NCBI GenBank assembly: GCA_021029095.1
Contig: JAJOHG010000003.1
Span: 930,001 to 994,000 of the forward strand
Direction of reading: 5' to 3'
From: Phellopilus nigrolimitatus
Lineage: Eukaryota; Basidiomycota; Agaricomycetes; Hymenochaetales; Hymenochaetaceae
Length of the DNA: 64,000 bases
In this document: positions 33,876 through 45,695 of the stretch, one piece after another
How the letters are laid out: each line of letters opens with the position of its first letter
How positions within the stretch are numbered: position 1 is the first letter of the stretch
Translations under genes and position numbers: made by a program
The notes under the pieces: generated by a model
What the model saw: the letters and a program-made list of their open reading frames with translations, nothing else
Databases searched by the model: none
What the model was told of the DNA's origin: nothing

Positions 33876-35634
33876 ATGGGTGTCTTTTGCGACACCAGCG
33901 TTTTCACCGCCTTCTCCCTTCAACGTTCCCCAAGCTTCTGCGCCGACGTTTCTGGCGGTGGTTCTCCGGTTGCGGGTCCTTCGCGCCAGGTGCGTCTCAT
34001 CCATTCCTATTGTGTGTTCCTTCTACTTTAGCTCACGGCTCTATTTACAGGGCCCTTCTGCGCCACCTATCTTCGCCCCTCGCCCGCCTGTCTTCTCGCG
34101 CCCGTCCCCGCCCCCAATTGACACTTCCTGCGCCCAGTCGCAGCCCCTCGAACGCGTGCCGACCGAGCCCGTCGATACACCGGTCCCTGAGAAGCCGCAG
34201 CAGCCCACCCCAGAGGAGCTCCTGCGCGATCACGGCATCAAGGTGCGCGACTTTGCGTTCGAGGCGAGCGCCTTGCCGCCCGTGCCTGTCGTGCGCCGCC
34301 CGCCCGTCCGCTGAGCTCAAGCGTGTGAGGGAGGAGACGGACGGGGAGCGCGAGAGGAGACTGCGGAACGAGGCAAGGAGATTTGAGCTCTCAAATGCAA
34401 GAGTGAGGCAGCTGCCCAACGTCAGCGGCAAGCGTCAACGACAATGCAAGTGCGAGTGCGAGTGCTAGCGCAAGTGCTGTCTCGCGGCAAGATCTGCAGC
34501 GTAAGAGGACAGAGCTTGTCATCCGCTCGTCAGTTCATTCTCGATGGTATGGCGAGAATCACTCGGGCGCCTCGTTGTCTCGTGTCCTTGCGCCTCCTCG
34601 GCCTCTGCGTACTGCTCTCGCCTAAGCGTCATCATGTACAGCCCCAGTCTTCGCAGCACTTTCCTCGTATTCGCAGTCTCAGTCTCAGTCGCAATCGCAG
34701 TTGCAGCTTGCCGGCAGCAGCCAGCCGCCGCTTCTCTCGGCCTCGCAGGCAGACTCGGAGATGGACGACGAGGAGTACGTCAAGACGCCGCTCGTCACGC
34801 CGAACGGCTCGCTGGTGTACAGCGACCCCGTGGTCGACGCCAGCACGCTCCCCGAGTCGCAGGTCGCCCCGCTGCTTGCTGCTTCGCAGCAGCCGGCGGA
34901 CGAGGATGTATCCGTTTCGCAGATGGGTCTGGGCCTGTCCGAGGAGCAGGCGGAGTCGCAGCCCGCGTGGCAACTGACAATCGCAGTCGCAATCGCAATG
35001 CCCGGGAGGCGGCGATGGCGATGTCCCGATGCGTGAATCGCAGATGGCCTCCTCATATATAGATCAGATCAAGAACACACTACGCCCACGCGGCCTCCTG
35101 CCTTCAACTCAAGCGCGCGCTCGTCGCCGAAGCCCTTTCCTCGATCCCGAAGTGCCCAGCCCTCCCCGTCTCCCTCGTCATCTTCCACTGGCAAGCGCGC
35201 CTCCTTGAGCTCGCTTTCTCCGGCCCGGCGCGCCTCCTTCACGTCCCTACCTTCCCTGCTCTCCCCGGGGACTGCGCACAAGCGCCGGAGCCGGAGCCGG
35301 AGCCGCAGTGCAGCCGCAGCGGCACGGCCCGTCCTTTGAGAACGAGCCCGTGAGGCACGACCTGCGCAATGCCGACTTAAAGCCCCCGCGGCGGACGCGA
35401 CGAGGTCTGTGCCGCCGCCGCCGCCTGCTCCGCATACGTCGCCCGTGGCGGCATGCGGCGTACAAGCTGCGCGCGCGCAGCCCGCGCAAGGCGGCGGTGG
35501 GCGCGGGGCCGGGGATGGCGGTGACGTCGCGCACGGCGGCGCATGCGAAGAGCAGAGGCAAGGGGAAGGCGCGCGCAGGTGTGGAGGTGGAGGAGGGGAC
35601 TAGGCGCTCGGGTCGCCATATGCGCGCCCGCTGA
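33876..35634 (+). pseudogene. Conserved-looking hypothetical gene, reading frame broken several times
   Basis: Function unknown. Coding segments lie in order but in different frames: MGVFCDTSVFTAF then SRQGPSAPPIFAPRPPVF and PTPEELLRDHGIKVRDFAFE (to ~34310); a charged segment AELKRVREETDGERERRLRN; VNDNASASASASAS; SYSQSQSQSQSQLQ followed by DDEEYVKTPLVTPNGSLVYS and VSQMGLGLSEEQAESQ; SYIDQIKNTLRPRGLLP; and finally AAYKLRARSPRKA ending in RRSGRHMRAR at 35634. At least three changes cannot be explained by plausible introns (about 34310, 34440 and 34975), two within hexanucleotide repeats. The product would be a basic, low-complexity, probably nuclear protein. It may be a real gene with sequence errors or a decaying one; no functional domain recognised. 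Confidence 0.55.
34446..34475 (+). repeat. AGTGCG-type hexanucleotide run (Ala-Ser repeat)
   Basis: Imperfect tandem copies of a hexamer encode alternating Ala and Ser in one frame. The frame of the surrounding gene changes here, consistent with slippage. Confidence 0.6.
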
Positions 35635-36847
35635 GGCGGTCGACGCGCGAGAGGCGGGATCGGTAGGCGTGTAAGGCGACCCGTTATCTGTGTGTACGAC
35701 AGGCGAGCTCGGCGTTTTTTCGGGCGGGCGGACGATGGAGCGCCCGGCCTGTATATCATTGTGTGCGTTTGTTTTCTTCGTTCATGTGTCGTTTGTGCAA
35801 TTGTGTCTTACTTAGACTGCGGATCTCCAGGTCCATATGCATATCCACTCACAGACGCTGTTTTTCGTTTTTTTTTTTTTTTTTCTCCGTGTGTTCTAAT
35901 TATGTCGCATGTCATCCGTGTCTACGTTTTCCCTCCCTCATTTCTCTTTTTTTTTTTTCTTTCGCGTATTTTTATGCCCCGTTCAAGCGACTCACGACGT
36001 ACTCACATAATTATTTGATCTGGCCTGGACGCTCTCCCGCTGTAGCTCGTAGCAGTTTCTCCACTCTGCGGTTTTTCGTATATCATGTTTCGTTTTTGTG
36101 CCCCTTTCCTTGTGGTGTTGCTTCGACGAATAGAGTGCTTTTGGTTCCGCCGCTGCGTGTGTGTGATGCGATGTGAGAGGCATGACCTCATGGGCGAGAT
36201 GATCGATCCAGGGGGGAATCGAAGTACTTCGGTTTGGATCGGGACGGGTTTGACGTCAGACCAAGTCCGTGTGCGAGTTGCTATTGCTAAAGAGCAAAAA
36301 AACTGTATAATTTATAGGGAAGGAGAAGAAGGGCGGGAAATGTAAAGAATTTATATTTTGAAAAAACACGAATCTGGCGATATTCAGAGATCTCGTAAGC
36401 ATGTAATTATAATGACTTGCAGAAGTGGCATCGGCCGGATCGAGAAGAGCTTGCGGGTGTATTCAGCAATTGGCGCTGCAATTCTGTCTCAAAATGCATG
36501 GAGGCGAAGAGAAGTTCTTCTGCGGGTTGGTTGGACCTGATCGGCGTATTATGTAATGCATGAACCTGAAGAAGGCTAATTTTACGGATTGTAATGTCCG
36601 CGTATAACGCTGCTGCTTGTTTCAAACTGCTGCGGACGATGCTGCCTCAGGCCCCTATATAATCTTATCTTTTGACTTGTCTCGAAGCTCGGATATGTTT
36701 CCTGCGCGTCTACTTTACTAACCCGCGTAATTCATAGAATCCCGCGTCTTCGCCGCCGCTTGTTGCGATATACATATAAACTTAGATCCCATCACCAGTT
36801 CGACTCCTGCCGTCTGTCTTACCAACAGGCGCTGCAGTCTCGCGACA
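35635..36847. other. Intergenic region with poly-T tracts; TATA box upstream of the antiporter
   Basis: Long T runs at about 35865-35885 and 35948-35960 follow the hypothetical gene and may be part of its 3' region. A TATAAA at 36775-36780 lies ~70 bp upstream of the KHA1 ATG. No gene recognised between. Confidence 0.5.
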
Positions 36848-39800
36848 ATGGGCAGCTTTTCCCGTCAAATCATCGCCCTCGTCGGTAGGGCTGCCGCAGA
36901 GCAGGTACGCTGCCAGTCCGTACTTTCACTGTCAGCCTCGCTCTCCTCATCACAGTTTCTCTTCTTCAACAGGGCGGCGTCATCTCCGGCGACAACCCCG
37001 CCGCCTACGACCCGAGCGACCCTCTTCGCCTCTGGGTCATCCAGGTCGCCATCATCATCCTCTTCACCCAGCTGCTCTCCCTCGTCCTCGCCCGCATCCG
37101 CCAGCCCCGCGTCATCGCAGAGGTCATCGGCGGCGTCCTCCTCGGGCCCTCCGTCTTCGGCCGCATCCCCAACTTCACCGCGACCATCTTCCCCAAGGCC
37201 TCCATCCCCTTCCTCACCCTCACCGCGAACATCGGCCTCGTCTTCTTCCTCTTCACCGTCGGGCTCGAGATCGACACCCGCAGCATCCGCGCGAACGCCC
37301 GCGCCGCCGCCCTCATCAGCGCCCTCGGCCTCGTCATCCCCCTCGGCCTCGGCGCCGCCGTCGCCGTCCCCATCTACCACGCGTTCATCAGCCCCGACGT
37401 CAACTTCGGCTACTTCATCCTCTTCGTCGCCGTCGCCATCGGCATCACCGCCTTCCCCGTCCTCTGCCGCATCCTCACAGAGCTCCGCCTCCTCGACACC
37501 CCCGTCGGCGTCGTGGCCCTGTCCGCTGGCGTGGGAAACGATGTCGTTGGGTGCGCATGGCTTGCTTGCTGATATTTGAAATCGTCATTATTTTTAACAT
37601 AGGCATTTTATCATAATAGGTGGATCCTCCTCGCGCTCACCGTCGCCCTCGTCAACGCCTCCTCCGGTCTCACGGCGCTGTGGGTCCTCCTCACTGGCGT
37701 GGCATACGTGCTGTTCCTGCTGTTCCCCGTCAAGTGGGCGTTCCGCTGGCTGGCGCGCAGGACGGGAAGCCTCGAAGGCGGCCAGCCGAGCACCCTCATG
37801 ATGACCGTGACGCTGCTTCTCGTGCTGGTGTCAGCCTTCTTTACGGATATCATCGGAATCCATGCTATTTTTGGTGAGTGCGAGGTCCGTGTGCTGGTTT
37901 CTTCAAATATCCTGAATTTTTGTTGTGTGTCCAGGCGGTTTCGTGGCGGGTCTCATCATCCCTCATGAGGGCGGCTTTGCGATCGCTCTCGTCGAGAAGA
38001 TCGAGGACCTTATTTCACTCGTCTTCTTGCCTCTGGTGAGTCTTCCGTCTTACATGTACATATTTGAAGGGCTTTCTAAGCTCATCTCGTGCAGTACTTC
38101 ACGCTGTCGGGACTGAGCACCAACCTCGGCCTGCTCGACACGGGCAAGACGTGGGCATACGTCGTGCTCATCTGCGTCGTCGCGTTCCTCGGCAAGTTCG
38201 CCGGGTGCTTCGCGACCGCGAAGCTCACCGGGTTCTCGACGCGCGAGGCCGGCGCGATCGGCACGCTCATGAGCTGCAAGGGCCTCGTCGAGCTCATCGT
38301 GCTCAACGTCGGCCTCCAGGCGGGCATCCTCGACACGCGCACGTTCTCGATGTTCGTGCTGCACGCGCTCGTGCTCACGTTCGCGACCACCCCGCTCACG
38401 CTGCTGTGGTACCCGGCGGCGAAGCGCACGCGTGTCGACCAGGGTACCGGCGCCAAGGAGGCGGGCGACGCACCCAGGGATGCAGGCCCGCGTGGGGCGT
38501 TTGAAGACAGGACGAGGACGAAGACGAATCTCGCGGTCGTGCTGAGCCGGGCGGAGCACCTCCCGGCGCTGATGATGCTCACGCAGCTGCTGCAGCGGCC
38601 CGCGGTCGCCGCCGCGCCGAGCAGCACGCCGAGCCTCGCGTCCGCGCGCGCGCCGGCGGCGCCCGTGCAGCTCGCGGCGCTGCGCCTCGTGGCGCTCACG
38701 GAGCGCACGTCCGCGGTGCTGCGCTCGCAGGAGGCGCCCGCGCTCGCGGCCGCGGACGCGCTGCTCGGCGTCGTCCGCGCGTGCGGGCGCCTGCACCGCG
38801 TGCCCGTCGCGGGCGCGCTCGCGGTCGTCCCCGAGGCCGAGTTCGCGCAGCGCGTCGCGGGCTTCGTGCGCGAGCGCGCCGCACAGATGGTCGTGCTTCC
38901 CTGGACGCTCGCGCTCTCGGCGGGCGGGCGCATCGAGGAGCAGGGCGGCGGCGCGGGGGCGGGCCTGCAGAACCCGTTCGAGGGCCTGTTCGGCGGGTCG
39001 GCGTCCCCCCCTGCGGGCGCGGGCGCGGGCCCCGCCGGGGCAGCAGACGCGGCCGTGTACTCCGCGTTCGTGCGTAGGGTCTTCGCGGAGTCGCCGGCGG
39101 ACGTCGCTCTCTTCGTCGAGCGCGCCGCCGGCGCTGACTCGGACTCGGGAGGTAATGTCGACGGGCACCACCTGTTCCTGCCGTTCTTCGGCGGGCCGGA
39201 CGACCGCCTCGCGCTCGCCTTCGTCGTGCAGCTGTGCGCGAACCCCGCGGTGCGCGCGACGGTCGTCTGGGTGCGCGAGGCTCCGGCGGGCGCCGGCGCG
39301 GACGAGGAGCTCGAGAAGGTGGACACGGTCGAGCGGGAGAAGGGCGCTGCGCTCGCAGACTCGACGTTCTCCGTAAGCCCCCTTCTTATTTCGTGAAAGG
39401 CACAACACAGAGACCTAAGAAATAAAATTTCCTTTCCTCCTCCAGCAGCAGCTGCCCGCCAACGCGGACACGGTGTACGGCGCGCAGACGGCGCAGACGC
39501 GCCTGCAGTCCGCCACGGCGGACAGCCTCCTGTGGGCGCGCTACGCACACGCGCAGGCGCATTCTGCCACCGAAGCCGCGGCGCTGGCGCGCATCGCGTT
39601 CCGCGAGGCGCCGGCGTCCGCGCAGCCGCTGCACGCCGCGCTCGCGGCGCTCGGGCCGGGCAAGGGCGAGGCGCCGCACGCCGTCGTCGTCGCCGGGCGG
39701 GGGCGGCGCATGCCGCGCGGGACGCACCGCACGGAGCTGCAGGCGCTGGTGCGCGGCGCCGGGGCGGGCGGCGGCGGCGGCGGCGGCGGAGAGGAGCTGG

Positions 39801-39901
39801 GGCGCACGGCGGGGGACGTCGCGGCGGCGTTCCTCCTCTGCGGGCGGGCGGGGGCGGTGCTTGTGGTGCAGGCTGCGGAGGGGCAGCGGGAGTCGGCGTG
39901 A
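36848..39901 (+). CDS. KHA1: K+/H+ antiporter of the CPA2 family (Kha1-like)
   Basis: A monovalent cation:proton antiporter; yeast Kha1 acts in Golgi/endosomal membranes in K+ and pH homeostasis. Six exons fit: 36848-36904, 36973-37550, 37620-37873, 37935-38035, 38095-39372, 39446-39901, giving ~907 residues. The N-terminal membrane domain holds VISGDNPAAYDPSDPLRLWV, QPRVIAEVIGGVLLGPSVFG, LGLVIPLGLGAAVAVP, AIGITAFPVLCRILTELRLL and GVGNDVVGWILLALTVAL with the family's transport Asp. SGLSTNLGLLDTGKTW and GTLMSCKGLVELIVLNVGLQ complete ~12 spans (to about residue 440). A ~450-residue Ala-rich soluble domain follows, resembling the universal-stress-like C-terminus of this family, with a Gly8 run near 39770. 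Very GC-rich at third positions. Confidence 0.93.
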
Positions 39902-40215
39902 GCGGCGGGTTCGCTGTTTGTATTAGGTGTAGATATAATTGTATTAATATTTTTTCTTCTATGTGTATGTGTGTGCCTTACAGCGTGATCCTCCGGAGGG
40001 AAGGACTTCCCGGAAAGGAAATGGGATGGGCGGATCTGATTAGATGGACGGGTTTAATTTTATCTGATATGCTTCGAGGGACGGCCTTCCTCCTCGATTC
40101 TGCACTCCCAGCTCCGCATCCGCCATGCCCCCGGCGTATAACAGCTACCGCCCCCTGCCCCAGCACAACGACGGTCCGTCCCTCGTCCCCTCTCTCACCC
40201 GCACCTTATAAGTTG
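39902..40215 (+). promoter_or_regulatory. Promoter of the siderophore transporter with two GATA-type iron sites
   Basis: The sequences atctgatta (40034-40042) and atctgatat (40062-40070) each differ by one base from ATCWGATAA, the site of fungal iron-sensing GATA repressors (SreA/Fep1/Urbs1). They lie 28 bp apart, ~145-180 bp upstream of the ATG. A cttataag element sits near 40206-40213, immediately before the start codon. Confidence 0.5.
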
Positions 40216-43163
40216 ATGACGATGATGTCCGCCGACCTCGACAAAAAAGACGCCGACAGCGAGCGCGCGCTCGCCGTGGAGGCGCTGCCCGTGCTCGACG
40301 CGCGCACGCAGCACGCGCTCGCGCGCGAGGCCGACGCGCACGCCGGCGTCGCGCGCGTCGAGGCCGCCGAGAAGGTGTACGGGCGCCGCGCCAGGTGGAT
40401 CCTCTTCGTCTCGTGCGTGCGCCGGCCCCCTCTCCTTTCTCTCTCTCGAGCGTCGGGTTGCTGACGGGCACGACTACTCGGCGCGCGCAGGCTGGGCCTC
40501 GCGTCGTACATATACGCGCTGGACGGCTCGACGACGAGCAACTACCTCTCCTTCGCGGCCTCCTCCTTCGGCGAGCACTCCCTCATCTCGTCCGTCACCG
40601 TCGCGCAGTCCGTCATCAGTGCGTCCCCCATCCTCCTCCTCCTCCTCCTCACTTCTTCTCCTGCACACCCCCTGACTGACGCGCTCTTCTTTTCGCATGC
40701 CCCCGGCCCGCCTGATCCGCCGCCTGATCCGCCCGTCCCGCCGCGCAGTCGCCGTCGGCAAGCCCGTCATCGCCAAGGTCGCCGACGTCACCTCGCGCGC
40801 TTACGCCTACCTCGGCGTCTGTGCGTTTCCTTCCCTCCGCTCCCGCAAATACCAGTACGCACTAACCACCCCCCCCCCCCCTCCCCCCCGCCCCGCTTTT
40901 TTTGTTTTTGGTGCACAGTGATCTTCTACGTCCTCGGCTACATCGTCATCGCCAGCGCGCAGAGCATCGGCGCCATCGCGGGCGGCATCGTCATCTACGC
41001 TGTGTGCGTGTGCCTTTTGAACTGCTGATTGACGGACGCTAATGCGCGCCCTGTCCTTCCCTAATTAAATATGCACATACTTTGTCGCTCTACGAATACC
41101 TGTGATTCGACGATCCGCGGCGAGCAGCGGATATACGTACGTCCTTCCCGCCCGCCCGCTCTCCCGTCTCCGTCTTTATGTGCTGACTCTCCTCCGTCCC
41201 CGCTGACAGCGGTTTGCAGCTCCTCACGCAGATCATCATCGCGGACCTCACGACGCTCAAATGGCGCGGGCTCGTCTCCTCGCTCACCTCCATGCCCTTC
41301 GTCGTCAACGGCTTCATCGGGCCCAACATCGCCACCGCCGTCCTCGCACACGCCGGCTGGCGCTGGGGGTGTGCGTCCCGCTCCCCCCGTTTTGTCTGTG
41401 TCTTGTGAATGGAAGTGCTGACGTTTTCCTTTTTTTACCTTTCTCTTTTTCTTTCAATGCGTACACAGACGGCATGTTTGCGATCCTCGTTCCCGCGACG
41501 CTCCTGCCGCTCATAATCACACTCTTCTGGGCTGAGCGCAAGGCGCGCCGCATCGGCCTCATCGACGCCGCTCTTGTGCATGACGGTGCAGGCTCGACTG
41601 TACCTGGTGCGTCACTTCCTCCCTCTTTCTGCCGCTCTTGAATGGTCCTCTTACCATAGTGGTTTTATTAATTTATTATTTGTGGCTCGACTTGAAATCG
41701 AAATGCAAACGGACGAGTAGTCCCTGGGAAGACGTTTATCGCGGGGCTGCACCGTGCGGCGGGGCAGCTGGACCTCATCGGCCTCGTCCTGCTCGGCGCC
41801 GCCGTCGCGCTCATCCTCCTCCCGCTCACGCTTGCTGAGAAGGCGAAGGACGGGTGGAAGAACCGTGAGCCTCGTTCTCCCGTCGTTTCTTTCTGCCTTG
41901 CCTCTGATATCGCGCAGCCTCTATGATCGCCATGCTCGTCGTCGGCGGCGTGCTGTTGGTCCTTTTCGCCGGCTGGGACCTGCGCGCCGCGAGCCGCCCC
42001 GTCGTCGCGCCTCGCTTCGTGCGCAACCGCTCCGTCGTGATCACAAGCATCATCGGGTTCTTCGACTTCGTGAGTTCACCCCCGCCCCGCGCCCCCCGCA
42101 GGAGCATTGATTGACGCGGCCGCGGCAGATGAGCTTCTACCTCACCTACGTCTACCTCTACTCGTTCGTGCTCGTCGTCAAGCCGTGGTCCATCCTCGAC
42201 GCGACGTACTTCATGCAGGCGCAGACCATCGCGCTCACCGTGTTTGGCTTCGCCGCGGGCGTCGGCATGTGGTACTCCCGCCGGTACAAGAACATCCTCG
42301 TGGCCGGGCTGGCCATCCGTCTCCTGTGCGTTTTCTGCGTGTTTTCGGAGAGACGGTGCTATTAGTCGCTCACCGCCTTTCTGCGCTTCTCGCAGCGGCG
42401 TCGGCCTCATGGTCCACTCGCGCGGGGCGAACGCATCGACGACGGAGATCGTGTGGACGCAGATCCTGCAGGGCCTCGGCGGGGGCATGGCCGCCGCCTC
42501 GATGCAGGTCGGCGCGCAGGCGTCCGTCCCGCACGTCGACGTTGCGATGGTCACGGCTGTCGTGCTCCTGGTCACGGAGATCGGCGGGGCCGTCGGGGGC
42601 GCGATCGGTGCGGCCCTTTTTCTCTTCTCTTCTCTTCTTCCCTCTTCGTCTTCCGCGCCAAAGCGAGGCTAACATGTGCGCGCGCAGCGGGCGCGATCTG
42701 GACGAACATGATGCCCGGGCGCCTCGCGGCGGCGCTGCCCGGCCTCAGCGCGGACGAGCGCGCGGCGCTCTTTGGGAGCATCACGGACGTGCTCGCGTAC
42801 CCGCGCGGGGACCCGATCCGCGAGGGCGTCATCAGCGGTGCGTGCGCCCCGCCCGCTCCTCCCCGGTTTTCCCTCACTAATCGTTCCTTTCCTCCATTTT
42901 TCTTATTTCTTATTTTTATTTTATTTTTTATTTTACTGATCTGCCGCTACCAACCCGCGAAAAATGCTGCCCGCCCGCCGGCAGCGTACGACGGCACGAT
43001 GAAGGTGATGGTCGTCGCGGCGACCGCGCTCTCCGTCGTGCCGCTGCTGCTCGCGCTCGGCCTGCCGGACTGGTACCTCGGCGACACGCAGAACGCGGTC
43101 GACGCCGCCGCGCTCGACGGCGAGCTGCGCCGCCCGGACGGGCCCGCGGGCCCGCGTGACTGA
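40216..43163 (+). CDS. MFS siderophore-iron transporter (ARN/SIT/Mir family)
   Basis: A 14-span major facilitator that imports ferric siderophores by proton symport at the plasma membrane. It is split into about 13 exons, from ATG 40216 (first exon to 40412, second from 40491) to TGA 43161. Family-specific blocks: ASYIYALDGSTTSNYLSFAA, SVTVAQSVIIAVGKPVIAKV, ADVTSRAYAYLGVVIFYVLG, LQLLTQIIIADLTTLKWRGL, TSMPFVVNGFIGPNIATAVL and GWRWGYGMFAILVPA. LDLIGLVLLGAAVALILLPL, SFYLTYVYLYSFVLVVK and GGGMAAASMQVGAQASVPH follow. The N-terminus is acidic and cytosolic; the C-terminus is short. The intron before GLQLLTQ is ~205 nt, long for the window. Introns contain a CCT repeat (~40630) and a C-rich run (~40870). 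No siderophore synthetase lies in the window. Confidence 0.93.
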
Positions 43164-45695
43164 TTGTGCAAATGCGCTTCCTGGGCCTCTGTTTTTTTTT
43201 CGTTTCTTGTGGATATCACGCGTGGATGTACATGCATGTGTGGGCTGGACCGTGTCCGCGCGGGGGGTTTCTTGACTATTCTTTTTTTTTTTGCTTTTTT
43301 TGCTTTTGTTCTTGCTCAGTCTTAGTGTTTTCCAACTGCTAAACTCACCTGTGAGCGAAAACGATCAGTGGCCGCCGCTGCGGCAGAACGCGTGCATTCT
43401 ATTACTATAATAGCCCACGCGTTTGGAACTCGAGAAGATCGGCGGGGACCCATTTCGGGATCGACGATGTAGCTTGTCGAAACTTTGTACCAAAAGCAAT
43501 ACGTGCTCAGGAAATACATATTTAACTTACGGATGATATCGCGGTAGTGAAAAGAAAAAGAAAAAAAGTAAGCTATACATGCTAGCCGGACCTGTCCACA
43601 GACCACCGTGCACGAAGTATCACCGTCCGTCACGGCTCGTCTTGTCCGGATATCGTCGTACATGTGCAAAGGAGGCTGTTCGTCATTCTATTCCCAATTG
43701 CAAGTGCTGCTGCTCCCTTTCAGGAGCAGGCGGCGCACCTCCGTCTCGAGCGCCGCGGTGTGCTGACCGTGCCAGGCAGGCAGCCCGGCGCTGGTGTCGC
43801 GGTCGCGGTTTTCTGGACCTGCCTATGGGGCGCGGCTGGCTCTCGCGAGTAAAGGTAGATGCGGAGTAGTTAGCGCATCTCGAGTCGCGCTCCGTGACAG
43901 CAGGGTGCAAGTACGCAGGCGAGGGAGCGGCGTGTGGCGACGGCGGCGGCGACGAGGGCAAAAAACGTGCCGTCGTGTTCGCTGAGCTGGATCCAAAGAT
44001 CCAGAGTCTGCAGGTGGACTGGAGAGCTCCTTAAATGCGCGTCTCTGCTTGAGTATAGTGCGGTCCAGGTCGGCCGGGAGCGGCGGTTTTCTCCTGGTAC
44101 GGACTGCGGCTCGATAATCCGGTCGGCGTCGACGCCAGTGGTGCTTGGAAGGCCGGGAGGAAGCAGAGCGTTCTGTTCATGGGCAACGTCTGCGACATGC
44201 GGTCTAGTAGCTATACCAACGCCACTTCAGAGGAAAACCAGACACGCGCAGCATCGTTCTGCTCTGAAGGACCGCCGCCCTCCTGATGCGCGTCCTACAC
44301 TCCCCGAGCCGCTTACGCGCGACGACAAACACGGCTGGATCCACTGGCAGCACCGTCTCCGCAGTCGAGTTTTGTAATGCCAGTTCGGACCACACGGTGG
44401 CACGATATTATTGGTTCTCTCGCCGCCTTTGGTACCGCCTAATGTGAAAATTCTGCGATACCGCACTCGTATTGTCTGCCGCGAGCACCAATAAATAGAC
44501 AGAGAACGAGAAAAACACCAGGTGGGCGCTTTACTACTTGAGTCCTGGCAATGGCGAAGCGCGAGGAGACTCCAGTATTCTGCTCTTCGACAGACAGGCG
44601 TTCTCAGTGTGAATTAGAACGCTGGGCGTCAGGCAATGCATCGCCTATATGATTTCCCTATAGATTGAGTTCACGGCAGACGGGTTGGAAAAGTCGCAGT
44701 GGCTATGGATGATTAGGCAGCAATATCCAGGGCAATAGATGTTTTGTATACACACTATTCATCTCTTGTCTTTCGTCATCTCGTTCGCGCGCGCCTACGG
44801 AACCGTGCATTTGCTCCCGAGAAACAATAGATTTGGTGAGAGATAACCTCGAAGAACAGTTACAGATAATGATCCAGAAAAGAGCTGTCTTGTCTCTCGA
44901 AATCCATGCTGGTAAACAGTGGGTCAGTCAGATTGTTCATAGATGATTTGCTATTTAAAGTAAAAAAAGCCTGTAGTCCAGATTGTGTTGCGGGAATAAG
45001 GAGACTGAGGGCGTTGTTTACATATGTATATGTGGCAAATATAACCTAGGGCGTCGATTACTCCCATGTTGTTTGTGGTATTTATGGAGTCTTGGAAGTC
45101 TGTTGTACTCGTGACAAGTATGTTTACCCAGGTTCAATGTGCGGTGCACAGACGAGAAGCAGGAGACATATTGATGTGAGAGATTCGCGAACAGCTGTGG
45201 CAGACGGACAGTTTTCATGAAACGGTCCTCGCTCAGAGGGCTCGAAGCATTCAGGAATTGTTGGTTTACGTGCAACGAGCATTCTTGTGGGAGTACAGAT
45301 TTGAGGTTACAGCAGCCACCGAGCTGAAAAAGCAAAAGAGCACGTGAAGCGATAGCAGCCATCCTCTCATCAGACGGTGAGCGAAGAGCAACTTTCAGAC
45401 GACAGATCTCAAATGATATTCTGGCTACTTATATCTACGACGTTTGCGACAAACTGGCGCATTGTGCACATTATCTACAGTATTACCTCTATCGTACAGG
45501 CAAAAAAAGCATACGCGAACGCTCGCGAAGAACGCGTCAGAAAAAAACAACAAGAATTAAGAGTTCACATGAATCAGTGCTAACAATCAGAGCTCATACT
45601 ATATAATGTCTGCAGCCTCGGACCCCTGTCGACTTCCACTTACACAGATAAGCACCCGCGACCGCAACACATGCATACCACACTCGCGCCCGGGG
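43164..45695. other. Gene-poor interval
   Basis: About 2.5 kb with no gene I can support. T-rich runs follow the transporter (43190, 43290). Short ORFs such as 43322-43669 (-), 43934-44377 (+) and 45018-45362 (-) have no recognisable domains. GC content falls back toward the level of the left half. No repeat, tRNA or transposon remnant recognised. Confidence 0.5.

Noticed and set aside
36848..37579. 243-codon Ser/Pro-rich ORF starting at the KHA1 ATG
   Set aside because: It reads through the first intron into the wrong frame of the membrane domain; splicing 36904 to 36973 restores the antiporter sequence.
38050..39548. Two antisense ORFs of 452 and 488 codons opposite KHA1
   Set aside because: They mirror a GC-rich, Ala/Arg-biased coding exon; stops are rare on both strands in such DNA. 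No domain seen, and the sense strand encodes a clear antiporter.
40630..40890. CCT repeat and C-rich run as possible regulatory or structural elements
   Set aside because: Both sit in introns of the siderophore transporter and look like pyrimidine-rich simple sequence or polypyrimidine tracts.
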